DNA of 64,000 bases from Georhizobium profundi (GCF_003952725.1 NZ_CP032509.1:3000001-3064000), one strand, 5' to 3'; positions 38,207-51,088 are shown, numbered from the stretch's first letter. A program made the numbers and translations. The notes: generated by a model not told the origin, from the letters alone.

Positions 38207-39802
38207 ATGAGTCACCTCAAGACGCTTTTGGCTACGACGATGCTCGTGGCCTGCTTCGGAGCGGCTGCGCAGGCCAAGACGCTCGTTTATTGCTCGGAAG
38301 GCTCGCCGGAAGGCTTCGACCCCGCGCTCTACACGTCCGGCACGACCTTCGACGCTTCCGCGCACCCGATCTACAACCGCCTCTTGGAGTTCAAGAAGGG
38401 CACGACCGAGACCGAGCCCGGCCTTGCCGAAAGCTATGAAGTCTCCGAAGACGGCTTGGAATACACCTTCAAGCTTCGTGAAGGCGTCAAGTTTCATTCC
38501 AGCGACAGCTTCACGCCCACCCGCGACCTGAATGCCGACGACGTGATCTTCTCGTTCGATCGCCAGGGCGATTCGGAAAATTCCTACAACGCCTATGTTT
38601 CGGGCGCTTCGTGGGAATATTACAACTCCATGTCGATGCCTGACCTCGTTGCTTCGATCGAAAAGGTCGACGATCTGACGGTCAAGTTCACGCTGACGGC
38701 ACCGAACGCACCGTTCCTCGCAAACCTCGCCATGCCGTTCGCTTCGATCATGTCGAAGGAATATGCCGACCAGTTGGAAGCAGCCGGCACGCCCGAGCAG
38801 CTGAACCAGGCGCCGATCGGCACCGGTCCGTTCCAGTTCGTCGCTTATCAGGCCGATGCCGCCATCCGTTACTCGTCCTTCGACGATTACTGGGCCGGCG
38901 TAGAGCCGATCGACGATCTGGTCTTCGCGATCACGACGGACGCTTCGGTTCGCCAGCAGCGTCTGGCCGCGGGCGAGTGCCACATCATGGCCTTCCCGAA
39001 CCCGGCAGACCTCGAGAGCCTGCAGCAGAACCCCGACCTGACCGTCATGGAACAGGAAGGCCTGAACGTCGGCTACTTCGCCTACAACACGACGCAGGAG
39101 CCCTTCGATCGTCCTGAAGTGCGCCGCGCGCTGAACATGGCGATCAACAAGCAGGCGATCATCGACGCCGTCTACCAGGGCGCCGGCACCGTCGCCAAGG
39201 CACCGATCCCGCCGACAATGTGGTCCTACAACGACAACCTCGTCGACGACGAATACGATCCGGAAGCTGCCCGCGCTGCTCTCGAAGAGGCCGGCGTCAC
39301 CGATCTTTCCATGAAGATCTGGGCAATGCCCGTGTCGCGTCCGTACAACCCGAACGCACGCCGCATGGCCGAACTGATGCAGGCCGACTTCGATGCGATC
39401 GGCGTCGACGTCGAGATCGTGTCCTACGAGTGGGGCGAGTATCTGGAGCGTTCTTCGGCTGAAGACCGCGATGGTGCCGTGCTGCTCGGCTGGACTGGCG
39501 ACAACGGCGATCCGGACAACTTCCTGGCCGTTCTGCTCGGCTGCGATGCTGTCGGCGGTGCAAACCGTGCTCAGTGGTGCAACGAAGAATTCGATGCGCT
39601 CGTCCAGGAAGCCAAGACGCTTCCGACCCAGGAAGAGCGTGCCGAGCTCTACACGCAGGCTCAGGAAATCTTCAAGCAGGAAGCTCCCTGGGCAACGATC
39701 GCTCACTCGGTCGTCTACGTTCCGATGCGCAGCGAAGTCACCGGCTTCGTTCAGAGCCCGCTCGGCGACATGACGTTCGACGGCGTCGACATCGCCGAAT
39801 AA
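38207..39802 (+). CDS. dipeptide/oligopeptide ABC transporter substrate-binding protein (DppA-like)
   Basis: Periplasmic binding protein of the SBP_bac_5 family (531 residues). I start at ATG 38207 (MSHLKTLLATTMLVACFGAA), with GGGGAA upstream; it carries a signal peptide cleaved near AQA-KT. Typical motifs are GLAESYEVSEDGLEYTFKLR near the N-terminus and PEVRRALNMAINKQAIIDAV. The long upstream frame is not coding. It is followed by a hairpin with T run before the permease genes, so this protein is probably made in excess over the rest. Confidence 0.93.
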   Translation: MSHLKTLLATTMLVACFGAAAQAKTLVYCSEGSPEGFDPALYTSGTTFDASAHPIYNRLLEFKKGTTETEPGLAESYEVSEDGLEYTFKLREGVKFHSSDSFTPTRDLNADDVIFSFDRQGDSENSYNAYVSGASWEYYNSMSMPDLVASIEKVDDLTVKFTLTAPNAPFLANLAMPFASIMSKEYADQLEAAGTPEQLNQAPIGTGPFQFVAYQADAAIRYSSFDDYWAGVEPIDDLVFAITTDASVRQQRLAAGECHIMAFPNPADLESLQQNPDLTVMEQEGLNVGYFAYNTTQEPFDRPEVRRALNMAINKQAIIDAVYQGAGTVAKAPIPPTMWSYNDNLVDDEYDPEAARAALEEAGVTDLSMKIWAMPVSRPYNPNARRMAELMQADFDAIGVDVEIVSYEWGEYLERSSAEDRDGAVLLGWTGDNGDPDNFLAVLLGCDAVGGANRAQWCNEEFDALVQEAKTLPTQEERAELYTQAQEIFKQEAPWATIAHSVVYVPMRSEVTGFVQSPLGDMTFDGVDIAE

Positions 39803-39823
39803 AGTCTGTTCAAAGACAGGGAG

Positions 39824-39855
39824 CCGGGGGCGGTGATGAGCCGCTCCCGGTTTTT
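39824..39855 (+). terminator. attenuator-like hairpin between binding-protein and permease genes
   Basis: CCGGGGGCGG (39824-39833) pairs with CCGCTCCCGG (39841-39850) with one G-U, loop 7 bases, followed by TTTTT. It has the form of an intrinsic terminator, but the next gene starts 4 bases later, so it likely reduces rather than stops downstream transcription. Confidence 0.7.
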
Positions 39856-39858
39856 GCC

Positions 39859-40863
39859 ATGTTACGGTTCTTTCTCTCACGACTGGCGTTGATCATCCCG
39901 ACCTTCATCGGGGTTTCGATCATCTCGTTTGCGTTCATCCGCCTGCTCCCCGGCGACCCGATCATGCTGCTTGCCGGCGAGCGGGGCATGAGCGCGGAAC
40001 GCTACGCGCAGCTGAGCGCTGAAATGGGCTTCGATCGGCCGCTGGTCGCTCAGTATTTCGACTATCTCATGGGCATCCTGCAGGGCGATCTCGGCACCTC
40101 GATCGTGACGCGCCGGCCGGTGCTCGACGAATTCTTCACGCTGTTTCCGGCCACGATCGAGCTTGCGTTCTGCGCCATCGTTCTGGCAACGGCGCTCGGT
40201 ATCCCGCTTGGCGTGCTTGCAGCGGTCAAGCGCGGCACCTGGATCGACCAGACCGTCATGGGCACGGCTCTCGTCGGCTATTCCATGCCGATCTTCTGGT
40301 GGGGCCTGCTGCTCATCATCTTTTTCTCCGGCACGCTTGGCTGGACGCCCGTTTCGGGGCGTATCTCGCTTCTCTATTTCTTCCCGCCTGTCACCGGGTT
40401 CATGCTGATCGACAGCCTGCTTTCAGGCCAGGATGGCGCGTTCATGTCGGCGCTGAGCCACCTGATCCTGCCGACGATCGTGCTCGCCACCATTCCGCTT
40501 GCCGTGATTGCGCGCCAGACGCGCTCCGCCATGCTGGAGGTTCTCGGCGAGGATTACGTCCGCACGGCACGCTCCAAGGGCCTATCGCCCCGGCGCGTCA
40601 TCGGCCTGCACGCTTTGCGCAACGCGATGATCCCCGTCGTCACAACGATCGGCCTCCAGGTGGGTGTGCTGCTCGCCGGCGCGATTCTGACGGAAACGAT
40701 CTTCTCCTGGCCCGGCATCGGAAAATGGATGGTCGATTCGGTCTTCCGGCGCGACTACGCCGTCGTCCAGGGCGGTCTCCTGCTGATCGCCATCATCATC
40801 ATGTTCGTCAATCTTCTCGTCGACATGCTCTACGGGCTGATCAACCCGCGTATCCGGCACTAG
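39859..40863 (+). CDS. dipeptide-type ABC transporter permease (DppB-like)
   Basis: A 334-residue inner-membrane permease from ATG 39859 (MLRFFLSRLALIIPTFIG). About six hydrophobic helices; the EAA-type loop with contact to the ATPase is visible in DYVRTARSKGLSPRRVIGLH. The start codon sits 4 bases after the T run of the hairpin and I see no Shine-Dalgarno sequence, which is unusual for this window. The frame open further upstream overlaps the binding protein and is a shadow. Confidence 0.93.
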   Translation: MLRFFLSRLALIIPTFIGVSIISFAFIRLLPGDPIMLLAGERGMSAERYAQLSAEMGFDRPLVAQYFDYLMGILQGDLGTSIVTRRPVLDEFFTLFPATIELAFCAIVLATALGIPLGVLAAVKRGTWIDQTVMGTALVGYSMPIFWWGLLLIIFFSGTLGWTPVSGRISLLYFFPPVTGFMLIDSLLSGQDGAFMSALSHLILPTIVLATIPLAVIARQTRSAMLEVLGEDYVRTARSKGLSPRRVIGLHALRNAMIPVVTTIGLQVGVLLAGAILTETIFSWPGIGKWMVDSVFRRDYAVVQGGLLLIAIIIMFVNLLVDMLYGLINPRIRH

Positions 40864-40872
40864 GAAGCGGCC

Positions 40873-41811
40873 ATGTCCCATATCGAAGCTGAAAAATCCG
40901 CCATCGACGATCGCACCGAGGCGGGGCGCCCCGCGAGCGGCGCGAAACCGCGGTCCGGTCTTTCGGAGTTCTGGTACTATTTCAGCCAGAACAAGGGTGC
41001 CGTCATCGGTCTAGTGATCTTCCTGATCATCGTCCTGGTCGCGATCTTCGCGCCGATGCTGGCGCCGCACAGCCCCACGGTCCAGAACCGCGACGCGCTG
41101 CTGATCCCGCCCATGTGGGAGGAAGGTGGCCGCAGCGCCTTCATCCTCGGCACGGATCCCGTTGGTCGCGACGTGCTCTCGCGTCTCATGTATGGCGCGC
41201 GCTTCTCGCTCTTCATCGGGGTGGTCGTCGTCGTGCTGTCCGTTTCGAGCGGTGTGCTGCTCGGTCTGATCGCGGGCTTTTTCCGCGGCTGGATCGACAC
41301 GGTGATCATGCGCGTCATGGACGTTATCCTCGCCTTCCCATCGCTTCTTCTCGCACTGGTGCTCGTCGCCATTCTCGGCCCGGGCCTAACTAATGCGATG
41401 ATCGCAATCGCGCTCGTGCTGCAGCCGCATTTCGTGCGTCTGACGCGTGCTTCGGTCCTGGCCGAAAGCGAGCGGGAATATGTGACGTCCGCCCGCGTCG
41501 TCGGTGCCAGCCGCCTGCGCCTGATGTTCGTGACCATCCTGCCGAACTGCCTTGCGCCGCTGATCGTGCAGGCGACGCTCTCCTTCTCCAACGCCATCCT
41601 CGATGCCGCAGCACTCGGCTTTCTCGGCATGGGTGCCCAGCCGCCGACACCGGAATGGGGCACGATGCTGGCGGAAGCCCGCGAGTTCATCCTGCGCGCC
41701 TGGTGGGTCGTCACCTTCCCGGGTCTTGCCATCCTGATCACGGTGCTCGCCATCAATCTCATGGGCGACGGCCTGCGCGATGCGCTCGACCCCAAGCTGA
41801 AGAGGTCCTGA
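40873..41811 (+). CDS. dipeptide-type ABC transporter permease (DppC-like)
   Basis: Second permease, 312 residues. The N-terminal cytoplasmic segment precedes helix 1 ([20 protein letters not shown]), and the extracytoplasmic part contains [19 protein letters not shown], a hallmark of DppC/OppC. The EAA-loop is in [18 protein letters not shown]. It starts 9 bases after the first permease and its stop overlaps the next start (TGATG). Confidence 0.95.
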   Translation: MSHIEAEKSAIDDRTEAGRPASGAKPRSGLSEFWYYFSQNKGAVIGLVIFLIIVLVAIFAPMLAPHSPTVQNRDALLIPPMWEEGGRSAFILGTDPVGRDVLSRLMYGARFSLFIGVVVVVLSVSSGVLLGLIAGFFRGWIDTVIMRVMDVILAFPSLLLALVLVAILGPGLTNAMIAIALVLQPHFVRLTRASVLAESEREYVTSARVVGASRLRLMFVTILPNCLAPLIVQATLSFSNAILDAAALGFLGMGAQPPTPEWGTMLAEAREFILRAWWVVTFPGLAILITVLAINLMGDGLRDALDPKLKRS

Positions 41812-42833
41812 TGCCGCTTCTCGAACTTGAAAACCTGACCGTCACCTTCGACACGTCCTCTGGTCCCTTCAAGGCAGTGGATGGAGTAAGCCTCACCGTC
41901 GACGCCGGCGAAATCCTCTCGATCGTCGGCGAGTCTGGCTCAGGCAAATCCGTCTCGATGCTGGCGCTGATGGGGCTCCTGCCCTGGACGGCGAAGATCG
42001 AAGCGGATGTGATGCGCTTCGAAGGCAACGATCTCATCGGCATGTCGGCGCGTGAGCGGCGCAGGATCATCGGCAAGGATATCGCCATGATCTTCCAGGA
42101 GCCGATGTCGAGCCTCAATCCGTGCTTCACCGTCGGCTTCCAGATCGGCGAAATGCTGCGCAAGCATCTCGGGCTCGGCCGCAAAGAGCGGCGGCAGCGC
42201 TCGATCGAGCTTCTGGAACTGGTCGGCATCCCCGCGCCGGCGGAACGTCTCTCGGCTTTCCCGCACCAGCTTTCGGGCGGTATGAGCCAGCGCGTGATGA
42301 TCGCCATGGCGCTGTCCTGCAATCCGAAGCTTCTGATTGCCGACGAGCCGACGACGGCGCTCGACGTGACCATTCAGGCTCAGATTCTCGATCTTCTCGT
42401 GCGGCTTCAGAAAGAGACCGACATGGGCCTGATCCTGATCACGCATGACATGGGCGTGGTCGCCGAAACCGCCGAGCGCGTGCAGGTTCAGTATGCTGGC
42501 CAAAAGGTGGAGGAGCAGCCGGTCAAGGAACTCTTCCGCGATCCGCATCATCCCTACACCGCCGCGCTTCTGGCCGCCCTTCCCGAGCGGGCGCGCGGCA
42601 ACAAGCGCTTGCCATCCATCCCGGGGGTCGTGCCTGGCCCGAACGACCGGCCGCCGGCTTGCCTGTTCGAGCCGCGCTGCAGCTTTGCGACCGATCTTTG
42701 CCGCCGCACCGTGAAGCGCCAGCCGGCATCACTCGGGCTCGCGCTGTGCAATTACCCGCTCGTCGATGGCGTACCGCAAGGCCATCCGGCGCCTGCAGCA
42801 GCCTTGGCAGAACGGCAGGAGGAACTGATTTGA
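41811..42833 (+). CDS. dipeptide-type ABC transporter ATP-binding protein (DppD-like)
   Basis: A 340-residue ATPase from ATG 41811, overlapping the permease stop. Motifs in order are Walker [17 protein letters not shown], signature [15 protein letters not shown] and Walker [13 protein letters not shown]. The C-terminal oligopeptide/dipeptide extension has the conserved [13 protein letters not shown] and a cysteine-containing [14 protein letters not shown] segment. In related transporters such C-terminal cysteines bind an Fe-S cluster. Confidence 0.95.
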   Translation: MPLLELENLTVTFDTSSGPFKAVDGVSLTVDAGEILSIVGESGSGKSVSMLALMGLLPWTAKIEADVMRFEGNDLIGMSARERRRIIGKDIAMIFQEPMSSLNPCFTVGFQIGEMLRKHLGLGRKERRQRSIELLELVGIPAPAERLSAFPHQLSGGMSQRVMIAMALSCNPKLLIADEPTTALDVTIQAQILDLLVRLQKETDMGLILITHDMGVVAETAERVQVQYAGQKVEEQPVKELFRDPHHPYTAALLAALPERARGNKRLPSIPGVVPGPNDRPPACLFEPRCSFATDLCRRTVKRQPASLGLALCNYPLVDGVPQGHPAPAAALAERQEELI

Positions 42834-43804
42834 GTGAGATTGTCCTTCAGGGAACCGACCTTCACCGCCACTACGAGGTCAAGCGCGGCGCCTTCAGTTC
42901 ACCGGCGACGGTCAAGGCGCTGAACGGCGTTTCATTCAGTCTCGAGGCAGGCAAGACGCTCGCCGTCGTCGGCGAATCCGGCTGCGGGAAATCGACGCTT
43001 GCCCGCCTCGTCACGATGATCGAGACGCCGACCGAGGGCGAGCTCAAGATCGACGGCATTCCCGTCACCGGGCCAACTGCAGAATTGCGCCGCAAGGTGC
43101 AAATCATCTTTCAGAACCCTTACGGCTCGCTCAATCCGCGCCAGAAGATCGGAGCGATTCTCGAGGAGCCGCTGAAAATCAACACCAGCGACGATTCAGC
43201 GACACGCCGCCGCAAGGCACATGAAATGCTGGCGCGCGTAGGATTGCGCGCCGAGCATTACGAGCGCTATCCGCACATGTTCTCCGGTGGTCAGCGCCAG
43301 CGCATCGCCATTGCGCGCGCGCTGATGCTCAACCCGAAGATCCTGGTTCTGGACGAACCGGTGTCTGCGCTCGACGTCTCCATCCAGGCGCAGGTGCTGA
43401 ACATCCTGATGGATCTGCAGGACGAGCTTGGCCTCGCTTACCTTTTCATCAGCCACGATCTGTCGGTCGTGCGCCACATCGCCGACGACATTCTGGTGAT
43501 GTATCTCGGCAAGCCCGTGGAATTCGGCACTGCGGAGCGCGTGTTCTCCGATCCGCAACATCCTTATACGGCGGCCCTGCTCTCGGCGACGCCGATGGCC
43601 GATCCCGAGCGGCAGAAGGAGCGCATTCCGCTGACGGGCGAATTGCCCTCCCCGCTCAATCCGCCGCCCGGCTGCCCGTTCAATCCGCGCTGCTGGCGCG
43701 CCGAAGACAAATGCCGGCGCGAGATGCCGCCACTGATGCCGGTTGAAGGCCGGGATGCCGCTTGCTTCTTCCCGCTGTCGATGGAAAAAAGCGTCGCAGC
43801 CTAG
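42830..43804 (+). CDS. dipeptide-type ABC transporter ATP-binding protein (DppF-like)
   Basis: Second ATPase, 324 residues. The start is a TTG at 42830 (read as [17 protein letters not shown]), with AGGAGG 8 bases upstream and overlapping the previous stop; no ATG fits. Walker [15 protein letters not shown], signature [15 protein letters not shown] and Walker [13 protein letters not shown] are present. The C-terminal [18 protein letters not shown] is the family cysteine motif. The fbp gene follows after 32 bases. Confidence 0.94.
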   Translation: MSEIVLQGTDLHRHYEVKRGAFSSPATVKALNGVSFSLEAGKTLAVVGESGCGKSTLARLVTMIETPTEGELKIDGIPVTGPTAELRRKVQIIFQNPYGSLNPRQKIGAILEEPLKINTSDDSATRRRKAHEMLARVGLRAEHYERYPHMFSGGQRQRIAIARALMLNPKILVLDEPVSALDVSIQAQVLNILMDLQDELGLAYLFISHDLSVVRHIADDILVMYLGKPVEFGTAERVFSDPQHPYTAALLSATPMADPERQKERIPLTGELPSPLNPPPGCPFNPRCWRAEDKCRREMPPLMPVEGRDAACFFPLSMEKSVAA

Positions 43805-43836
43805 AACGTCGCCAGTTTTCAGCGGAGGACCGAGCC

Positions 43837-44871
43837 ATGAAGCGCAAGACACTGACGCAGTTTCTCATCGAGCAGCAGCGGAAGGAAGAAGCGCTTCCGG
43901 CGCAGCTGCGCCTCCTGATCGAGATCGTCGCGCGCGCCTGCAAGGCAATCAGCCACACGATCAACAAGGGTGCGCTTGGCGGCAATCTCGGGTCACTCGA
44001 CAGCGAAAACGTTCAGGGCGAGGTGCAGAAGAAGCTCGACGTGCTCGCCAACGAGTTCCTGATCGATGCGAATGAATGGGGCGGTCATCTCGCTGCCATG
44101 GCGTCCGAAGAGATGGACACGATCCATCGCATTCCGAACCGCTACCCCAAGGGTGAATATCTGCTGGTCTATGATCCGATCGATGGCTCCAGCAACATCG
44201 ACGTCGATCTGTCGGTCGGCACCATCTTCTCCGTGCTCGAGGCACCGGCCGACGCATCGGGCCGCGAAATCCGCGAAGAGGACTTCCTGCAGCCGGGCAC
44301 GCGCCAGGTTGCTGCCGGGTATGCGATCTACGGGCCGCAGACCCTTCTGATCCTGACCGTCGGCACCGGCGTCTACGAGTTCACGCTCGACCGCGAGATG
44401 GGCTCCTGGGTCTTGTCCGACGAGCGGCTGCGGGTACCGGAGACCAGCGCCGAATTTGCCATCAACATGTCGAACCAGCGGCACTGGGATGCGCCCATGC
44501 AGCGCTATGTGGACGAGTGCCTTGCCGGCAAGACCGGCCCGCGCGGCAAGGACTTCAACATGCGCTGGACGGCCTCGATGGTCGCCGACATCCACCGCAT
44601 CCTCAAGCGCGGCGGCATCTTCATGTATCCTTGGGACAAGCGGAAACCGGACGTGCCGGGCAAGCTGCGCCTGATGTACGAGGCGAACCCGATGGGCTTC
44701 CTGATGGAGCAGGCAGGCGGTGTGGCAACCACTGGCTACGCGCGCATCCTCGACGTGCAGCCCGAAAAACTTCACCAGCGCGTCAGCGTGATCATGGGGT
44801 CGCGCGAAGAAGTCGAGACGGTCGCCGCCTATCACCGCGAAGCGAGCGAGAGCACGCGCGACCGTGCGTGA
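43837..44871 (+). CDS. fbp: class I fructose-1,6-bisphosphatase
   Basis: Gluconeogenic enzyme: fructose-1,6-bisphosphate to fructose-6-phosphate plus phosphate. The 344-residue protein has the class I metal site [16 protein letters not shown] and the substrate-site region [20 protein letters not shown] with [18 protein letters not shown] 43837 follows GGAGG. It sits between a peptide transporter and an M20 peptidase. The placement makes sense if amino acid carbon must enter gluconeogenesis, but this is inference. Confidence 0.95.
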   Translation: MKRKTLTQFLIEQQRKEEALPAQLRLLIEIVARACKAISHTINKGALGGNLGSLDSENVQGEVQKKLDVLANEFLIDANEWGGHLAAMASEEMDTIHRIPNRYPKGEYLLVYDPIDGSSNIDVDLSVGTIFSVLEAPADASGREIREEDFLQPGTRQVAAGYAIYGPQTLLILTVGTGVYEFTLDREMGSWVLSDERLRVPETSAEFAINMSNQRHWDAPMQRYVDECLAGKTGPRGKDFNMRWTASMVADIHRILKRGGIFMYPWDKRKPDVPGKLRLMYEANPMGFLMEQAGGVATTGYARILDVQPEKLHQRVSVIMGSREEVETVAAYHREASESTRDRA

Positions 44872-46498
44872 GCGCGAGCGGCTGACGGAGCGCGCCCGCG
44901 CGCTCTCCCACACGCTCGTCGGGTGGCCGAGTGTCACCGGCACACCTGACGAAGCGGCCTTTGCCAGCCGGTTGCACGGGCTCATCGCCGAGCACCCGTA
45001 CTTCAAAGCCAATCCCGCCGATCTTAAGCTCGCCCCGATCGAGGGCGATCCCAATGGCCGGGCCAATGTGCTGGCGCTCGTGCGGGGTTCAGGAAGTCGG
45101 ACCATCATCCTGGCTGGCCATTTCGATGTCGTGCCTGTCGATGATTACGGCGACCTGTCGGAACTTGCCGGATCGCCGGATGAGCTGCGGCAAGGCCTGA
45201 TCGCGCGGCTCGAAGCCACTGGCGGCTACCCCCAGGCGCTCACCGATCTCCAGAGCGGCGAATTCGTGCCCGGTCGCGGTATGCTCGACATGAAATCCGG
45301 CGTGGCGGCAGGGCTTGCCGTGCTGGAGCAGTTTGCAGAAACCGACGATCGCACCGGCAATCTGCTGTTGATCGCGACGCCGGACGAGGAGGAAAACTCT
45401 GCCGGCATGCGCGCGGTCTCGGCCATGCTGCCCGAGTTTCTGAAATCACGTGGACTTGAGCCCATCGTCGCTCTCAATCTCGATGCGACGTGCGATGCCG
45501 AGACGGGTCAAAACGGCCGGGTCGCAACCTTCGGCACGATCGGCAAGGTGCTTTTGAGCGCGTTCGTCGCCGGCAAGGATGCCCACGCCTGCTACCCGTT
45601 CGACGGCATCAACGCGGCCTATCTTGCGGCGGAGCTCGCGATCGAATTCGAATGCGCGCCGGCGCTGGGCGAGATGACGGGCGACGAGGTCGCCGCGCCG
45701 CCAACGGCGCTGTCGCTCAAGGATGCAAAGAGCGTCTACAACGTCACGACGCCGGGACGTGCCTGGCTCTACTGGAACGTGCTGATGCACCGCCGGCGCC
45801 CGGAAGACATCATCGCCATGGCGCGCGATATGACTGGGGCTGCTGTTTCCCGTGCTGCCCGTCGCATGAAGGAGCGCGCGGCTTCGTTTAAGCTTTCCGC
45901 AAGCCCGCTCTGGGACAATGTCTCGATCCTGACCTTTGCCGAACTGCGCGAACGTGCCCGAGCCGACAGTCCCGATTTCGACAACCAGTTTGATCAGGCA
46001 GCGGCAGAACTGGAGCATTCGGGCTTCGACCTGCCCGAGCGGTCACGCCGGCTGACGGAACTGACGCTGGATGCAGCACAGCTTCCGGGCGCCGCCGTTG
46101 TGATCGGGATCGCATCGACACCCTACCCTGCCATCGCATGGCCATCGGACGAAGCTGCCGCGCAAACACGCAATATAACCGAGGCTGCGATGGCGAGGAT
46201 CGCAGTGCAGGAAGAGCTGTCGGTAGAACCCCGCGAGTTCTTCCCCGCCATTTCGGACATCAGCTTCCTTGCGCGCAACGCCTCGGCAAGCCTTGAAGGT
46301 ATCCGGGAGCAAATGCCGCTCTGGGGGTCTTCGATCCGCTTCGCCGAAGATGCGGGGTATCCGCCGGTCCCTACAGTGAACATCGGCCCATGGGGTCGCG
46401 ACTATCACCATTTCCTGGAGCGGACCCACGGCGACTACACGTTTCGCGTTCTGCCAGATCTTCTGGCAACCGTGATCGACGATGTCCTGAGGGCTTGA
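44864..46498 (+). CDS. M20-family peptidase, RocB-like
   Basis: A 544-residue zinc peptidase-like protein, longer than typical M20 enzymes (about 400) and close to RocB of arginine use. Metal-site motifs are [20 protein letters not shown] and [14 protein letters not shown] at 44864 gives the start, overlapping the end of fbp by 8 bases, so translation is coupled. Substrate unknown. With the dgcNA genes and a dipeptide transporter in the same stretch, a role in cleaving amide or peptide bonds of imported glutamyl compounds is possible. A strong terminator follows. Confidence 0.88.
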   Translation: MRERERLTERARALSHTLVGWPSVTGTPDEAAFASRLHGLIAEHPYFKANPADLKLAPIEGDPNGRANVLALVRGSGSRTIILAGHFDVVPVDDYGDLSELAGSPDELRQGLIARLEATGGYPQALTDLQSGEFVPGRGMLDMKSGVAAGLAVLEQFAETDDRTGNLLLIATPDEEENSAGMRAVSAMLPEFLKSRGLEPIVALNLDATCDAETGQNGRVATFGTIGKVLLSAFVAGKDAHACYPFDGINAAYLAAELAIEFECAPALGEMTGDEVAAPPTALSLKDAKSVYNVTTPGRAWLYWNVLMHRRRPEDIIAMARDMTGAAVSRAARRMKERAASFKLSASPLWDNVSILTFAELRERARADSPDFDNQFDQAAAELEHSGFDLPERSRRLTELTLDAAQLPGAAVVIGIASTPYPAIAWPSDEAAAQTRNITEAAMARIAVQEELSVEPREFFPAISDISFLARNASASLEGIREQMPLWGSSIRFAEDAGYPPVPTVNIGPWGRDYHHFLERTHGDYTFRVLPDLLATVIDDVLRA

Positions 46499-46532
46499 AC
46501 CCTCAGCGCAAGCTTCCAGTTCAGTTCCAACA

Positions 46533-46562
46533 AAAAAGCCCGGGCGAAAACCCGGGCTTTTT
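46533..46562. terminator. bidirectional intrinsic terminator
   Basis: A 12-bp perfect stem AAAAAGCCCGGG / CCCGGGCTTTTT with a 6-base loop (CGAAAA). The T run on the plus strand ends the dgc/ABC/fbp/M20 region, and the A run makes it work for the HU gene on the minus strand as well. Confidence 0.92.
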
Positions 46563-46586
46563 GAATTTCCGTCCTTGAGGACCGTC

Positions 46587-46859
46587 TTAGTTGACGGAGT
46601 CCTTGAGGCCCTTACCGGCAGAGAACTTGGGAACGTTGCGTGCCGGGATGTCCACTTCAGCGCCAGTCGAGGGGTTACGGCCCTTCGAAGCTTCGCGGCG
46701 CGAGACCGAAAAATTTCCAAAACCAATGAGGCGCACGTCGCCACCCGACTTCAATTCGCCGGTGATGACTTCGAAGACGGCCTCAACAGCGGAGCCCGCC
46801 TCGGTCTTTGCCATGCCGGTCTTCTCGGCGACGGCAGCGACGAGTTCATTCTTGTTCAT
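46587..46859 (-). CDS. hupB: HU family DNA-binding protein (HU-beta)
   Basis: Histone-like nucleoid protein of 90 residues from ATG 46859 (MNKNELVAAVAEKTGMAKTE). The DNA-binding arm shows VRLIGFGNFSVSRREASKGRNP and TGAEVDIPA, with the C-terminal VPKFSAGKGLKDSVN; all are typical of HU. The upstream in-frame codons to 46877 are not needed. It lies downstream of lon, on the same strand, separated by a terminator, the usual lon-hupB order. Confidence 0.97.
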   Translation of the reverse strand: MNKNELVAAVAEKTGMAKTEAGSAVEAVFEVITGELKSGGDVRLIGFGNFSVSRREASKGRNPSTGAEVDIPARNVPKFSAGKGLKDSVN

Positions 46860-46884
46860 GTTTCCACCCCTTTCCAATTGGTAC

Positions 46885-46944
46885 GAAACGTTTCACTGAA
46901 ACTGGCTCGGCATCCTAGTCCAGACGCCTGGCAATCGAATGCCA
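46885..46944. promoter_or_regulatory. two short palindromes in the HU leader
   Basis: GAAACGTTTC (46885-46894) is a perfect 10-bp palindrome. TGGCA-N6-TGCCA (46929-46944) is an inverted repeat further upstream of the HU gene. The first resembles the core of operators of LacI-type regulators. The -35/-10 boxes could not be fixed. No regulator gene lies nearby. Confidence 0.4.
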
Positions 46945-46992
46945 ATCGCACGGAAAAGCCCGGTTTTCCAGCGTTTTCAGCATATCAGTACG

Positions 46993-47019
46993 AAAAAACC
47001 GGGCGCTTGGCCCGGTTTT
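46993..47019 (-). terminator. lon transcription terminator
   Basis: On the minus strand AAAACCGGGC pairs with GCCCGGTTTT around a 5-base loop, followed by more T's (TTTTTTCG). It lies 56 bases after the lon stop and before the HU promoter region. Confidence 0.85.
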
Positions 47020-47074
47020 CCACTTGCTTGTCGCAGCGTGAACATGATGCCCGCTGCATGTGGCCCTTTAGACG

Positions 47075-49492
<2,418 letters not shown>

Positions 49493-49591
49493 CAATCTTC
49501 CTTTCTGGCCCGCGGGGCGTGCCTAGCGGCACTAGCGGGAGCCGCCGATCGGCGGAAAACGGGGGTTTGGAGCCCTCGATCGTTGAAAGTT

Positions 49592-49620
49592 AAGTGGCGT
49601 TATCCCGTACGCGTTTCAAG
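49592..49620 (-). promoter_or_regulatory. lon: candidate sigma-32 (RpoH) promoter of lon
   Basis: Minus strand CTTGAAA (49620-49614), 14-base spacer, then CGCCACTT (49599-49592), against the RpoH consensus CTTGAAA-N11-16-CCCCATNT. The -35 box is exact and the -10 box has two mismatches. About 100 bases separate it from the lon start. Lon is a classic heat-shock gene. Confidence 0.5.
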
Positions 49621-49748
49621 TGGCCGCCACGGCCACGAGTCACATCATCATCCTTCGGAAAGCGGCTGTCATGCAATTGTCAAAACGTCGCGAATTTCTC
49701 AGCATCAACAGCTCTTCGAAAGGGACGGAGGCCGAAGTTCCAGAAACA

Positions 49749-49777
49749 CGAAAGCCCGCCTGTGGGGCGGGCTTTCG
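49749..49777 (-). terminator. clpX terminator
   Basis: A 12-bp perfect stem (CGAAAGCCCGCC / GGCGGGCTTTCG) with a 5-base loop lies 34 bases after the clpX stop. The T run that follows on the minus strand is short (TGTTTCTGG), so termination strength is uncertain. Confidence 0.65.
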
Positions 49778-49810
49778 GCCGAGACTTTCAGAGCCGATCG
49801 GGGGTCGGGA

Positions 49811-51088
49811 TCACGCTGTCGCGTTGCCCTTTTCCTCTTCGCGCTCGGAGTAGATGTAAAGCGGGCGCGCGGCACCATCGACCACATCGTCGGAGATGAC
49901 GACCTCGCGCACGCCTTCCAGCGCCGGCAGTTCGAACATCGTGTCGAGCAGGATCTTCTCCATGATCGAGCGGAGGCCGCGAGCGCCGGTCTTGCGGGTG
50001 ATGGCCCGCTTGGCGATGGCACGAAGTGCATCCTCGTGGAAGGTCAGGTCGACATCTTCCATCTCGAACAGGCGTTGATACTGCTTCACCAGCGCGTTCT
50101 TGGGCTCCGACAGGATCTGGATGAGAGCATCCTCGTCGAGATCTTCGAGCGTTGCGATGACCGGCAGACGGCCGATGAATTCCGGGATGAGACCGAACTT
50201 CACCAGATCTTCCGGCTCCAGGTCGCGCAATACTTCGCCGACACGGCGATCTTCAGCAGCCTTGACCGTCGCACCGAAGCCGATCGACGTCTTCTCGCCA
50301 CGCGCCGAGATGACCTTGTCGAGGCCGGCGAATGCGCCGCCGCAGATGAAGAGGATGTTCGTCGTGTCCACCTGCAGGAATTCCTGCTGGGGGTGCTTGC
50401 GACCGCCCTGCGGAGGAACGGATGCGACCGTGCCTTCCATGATCTTCAGAAGCGCCTGCTGGACGCCCTCGCCCGACACGTCGCGGGTGATCGAGGGATT
50501 GTCCGACTTGCGCGAGATCTTGTCGACTTCGTCGATATAGACGATGCCGCGCTGCGCCCGCTCGACATTGTAGTCGGCCGACTGCAGCAGCTTCAAGATG
50601 ATATTCTCGACGTCTTCGCCCACATAGCCGGCTTCGGTCAGCGTGGTCGCGTCGGCCATGGTGAACGGCACGTCGATGATGCGCGCGAGCGTCTGGGCAA
50701 GATAGGTCTTGCCGCAACCCGTCGGGCCCACCAGCAGAATGTTCGACTTGGAGAGTTCCACGTCGGAATTCTTCGCTGCGTGCGCCAGGCGCTTGTAGTG
50801 GTTGTGCACGGCGACCGAGAGGATGCGCTTGGCCTGCTGCTGGCCGATCACATACTCGTCGAGAACCTTGATGATGTCCTGTGGCGTGGGCACGCCGTCG
50901 CGCGACTTAACCATCGAGGATTTATTTTCCTCGCGGATGATGTCCATGCAGAGTTCGACGCATTCATCGCAGATGAAAACGGTCGGACCTGCGATGAGCT
51001 TGCGCACCTCGTGCTGGCTCTTGCCGCAGAAAGAGCAATAAAGCGTATTCTTGGAGTCGCCGCTATTGCCGCCGCTGACCTTGCTCAT
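49811..51088 (-). CDS. clpX: ClpXP unfoldase subunit ClpX
   Basis: AAA+ unfoldase that feeds substrates to ClpP. The protein has 425 residues. It begins with a zinc-binding domain ([18 protein letters not shown] ... CDEC) followed by Walker [19 protein letters not shown], Walker [11 protein letters not shown] and the ClpP-contact IGF loop (EKTSIGFGA). I choose ATG 51088 because GGAAGGGA ends 6 bases upstream; the ATG at 51094 directly abuts that site. It lies about 340 bases from clpP and in the same direction. Confidence 0.96.
   Translation of the reverse strand: MSKVSGGNSGDSKNTLYCSFCGKSQHEVRKLIAGPTVFICDECVELCMDIIREENKSSMVKSRDGVPTPQDIIKVLDEYVIGQQQAKRILSVAVHNHYKRLAHAAKNSDVELSKSNILLVGPTGCGKTYLAQTLARIIDVPFTMADATTLTEAGYVGEDVENIILKLLQSADYNVERAQRGIVYIDEVDKISRKSDNPSITRDVSGEGVQQALLKIMEGTVASVPPQGGRKHPQQEFLQVDTTNILFICGGAFAGLDKVISARGEKTSIGFGATVKAAEDRRVGEVLRDLEPEDLVKFGLIPEFIGRLPVIATLEDLDEDALIQILSEPKNALVKQYQRLFEMEDVDLTFHEDALRAIAKRAITRKTGARGLRSIMEKILLDTMFELPALEGVREVVISDDVVDGAARPLYIYSEREEEKGNATA

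Larger units (their letters stand above)
49493..49810. other. lon-clpX intergenic region
   Basis: No gene is supported in these 318 bases. It holds the clpX terminator (49749-49777) and a candidate heat-shock promoter for lon (49592-49620). The remaining stretch shows no repeat or other signal I can name. Confidence 0.6.
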
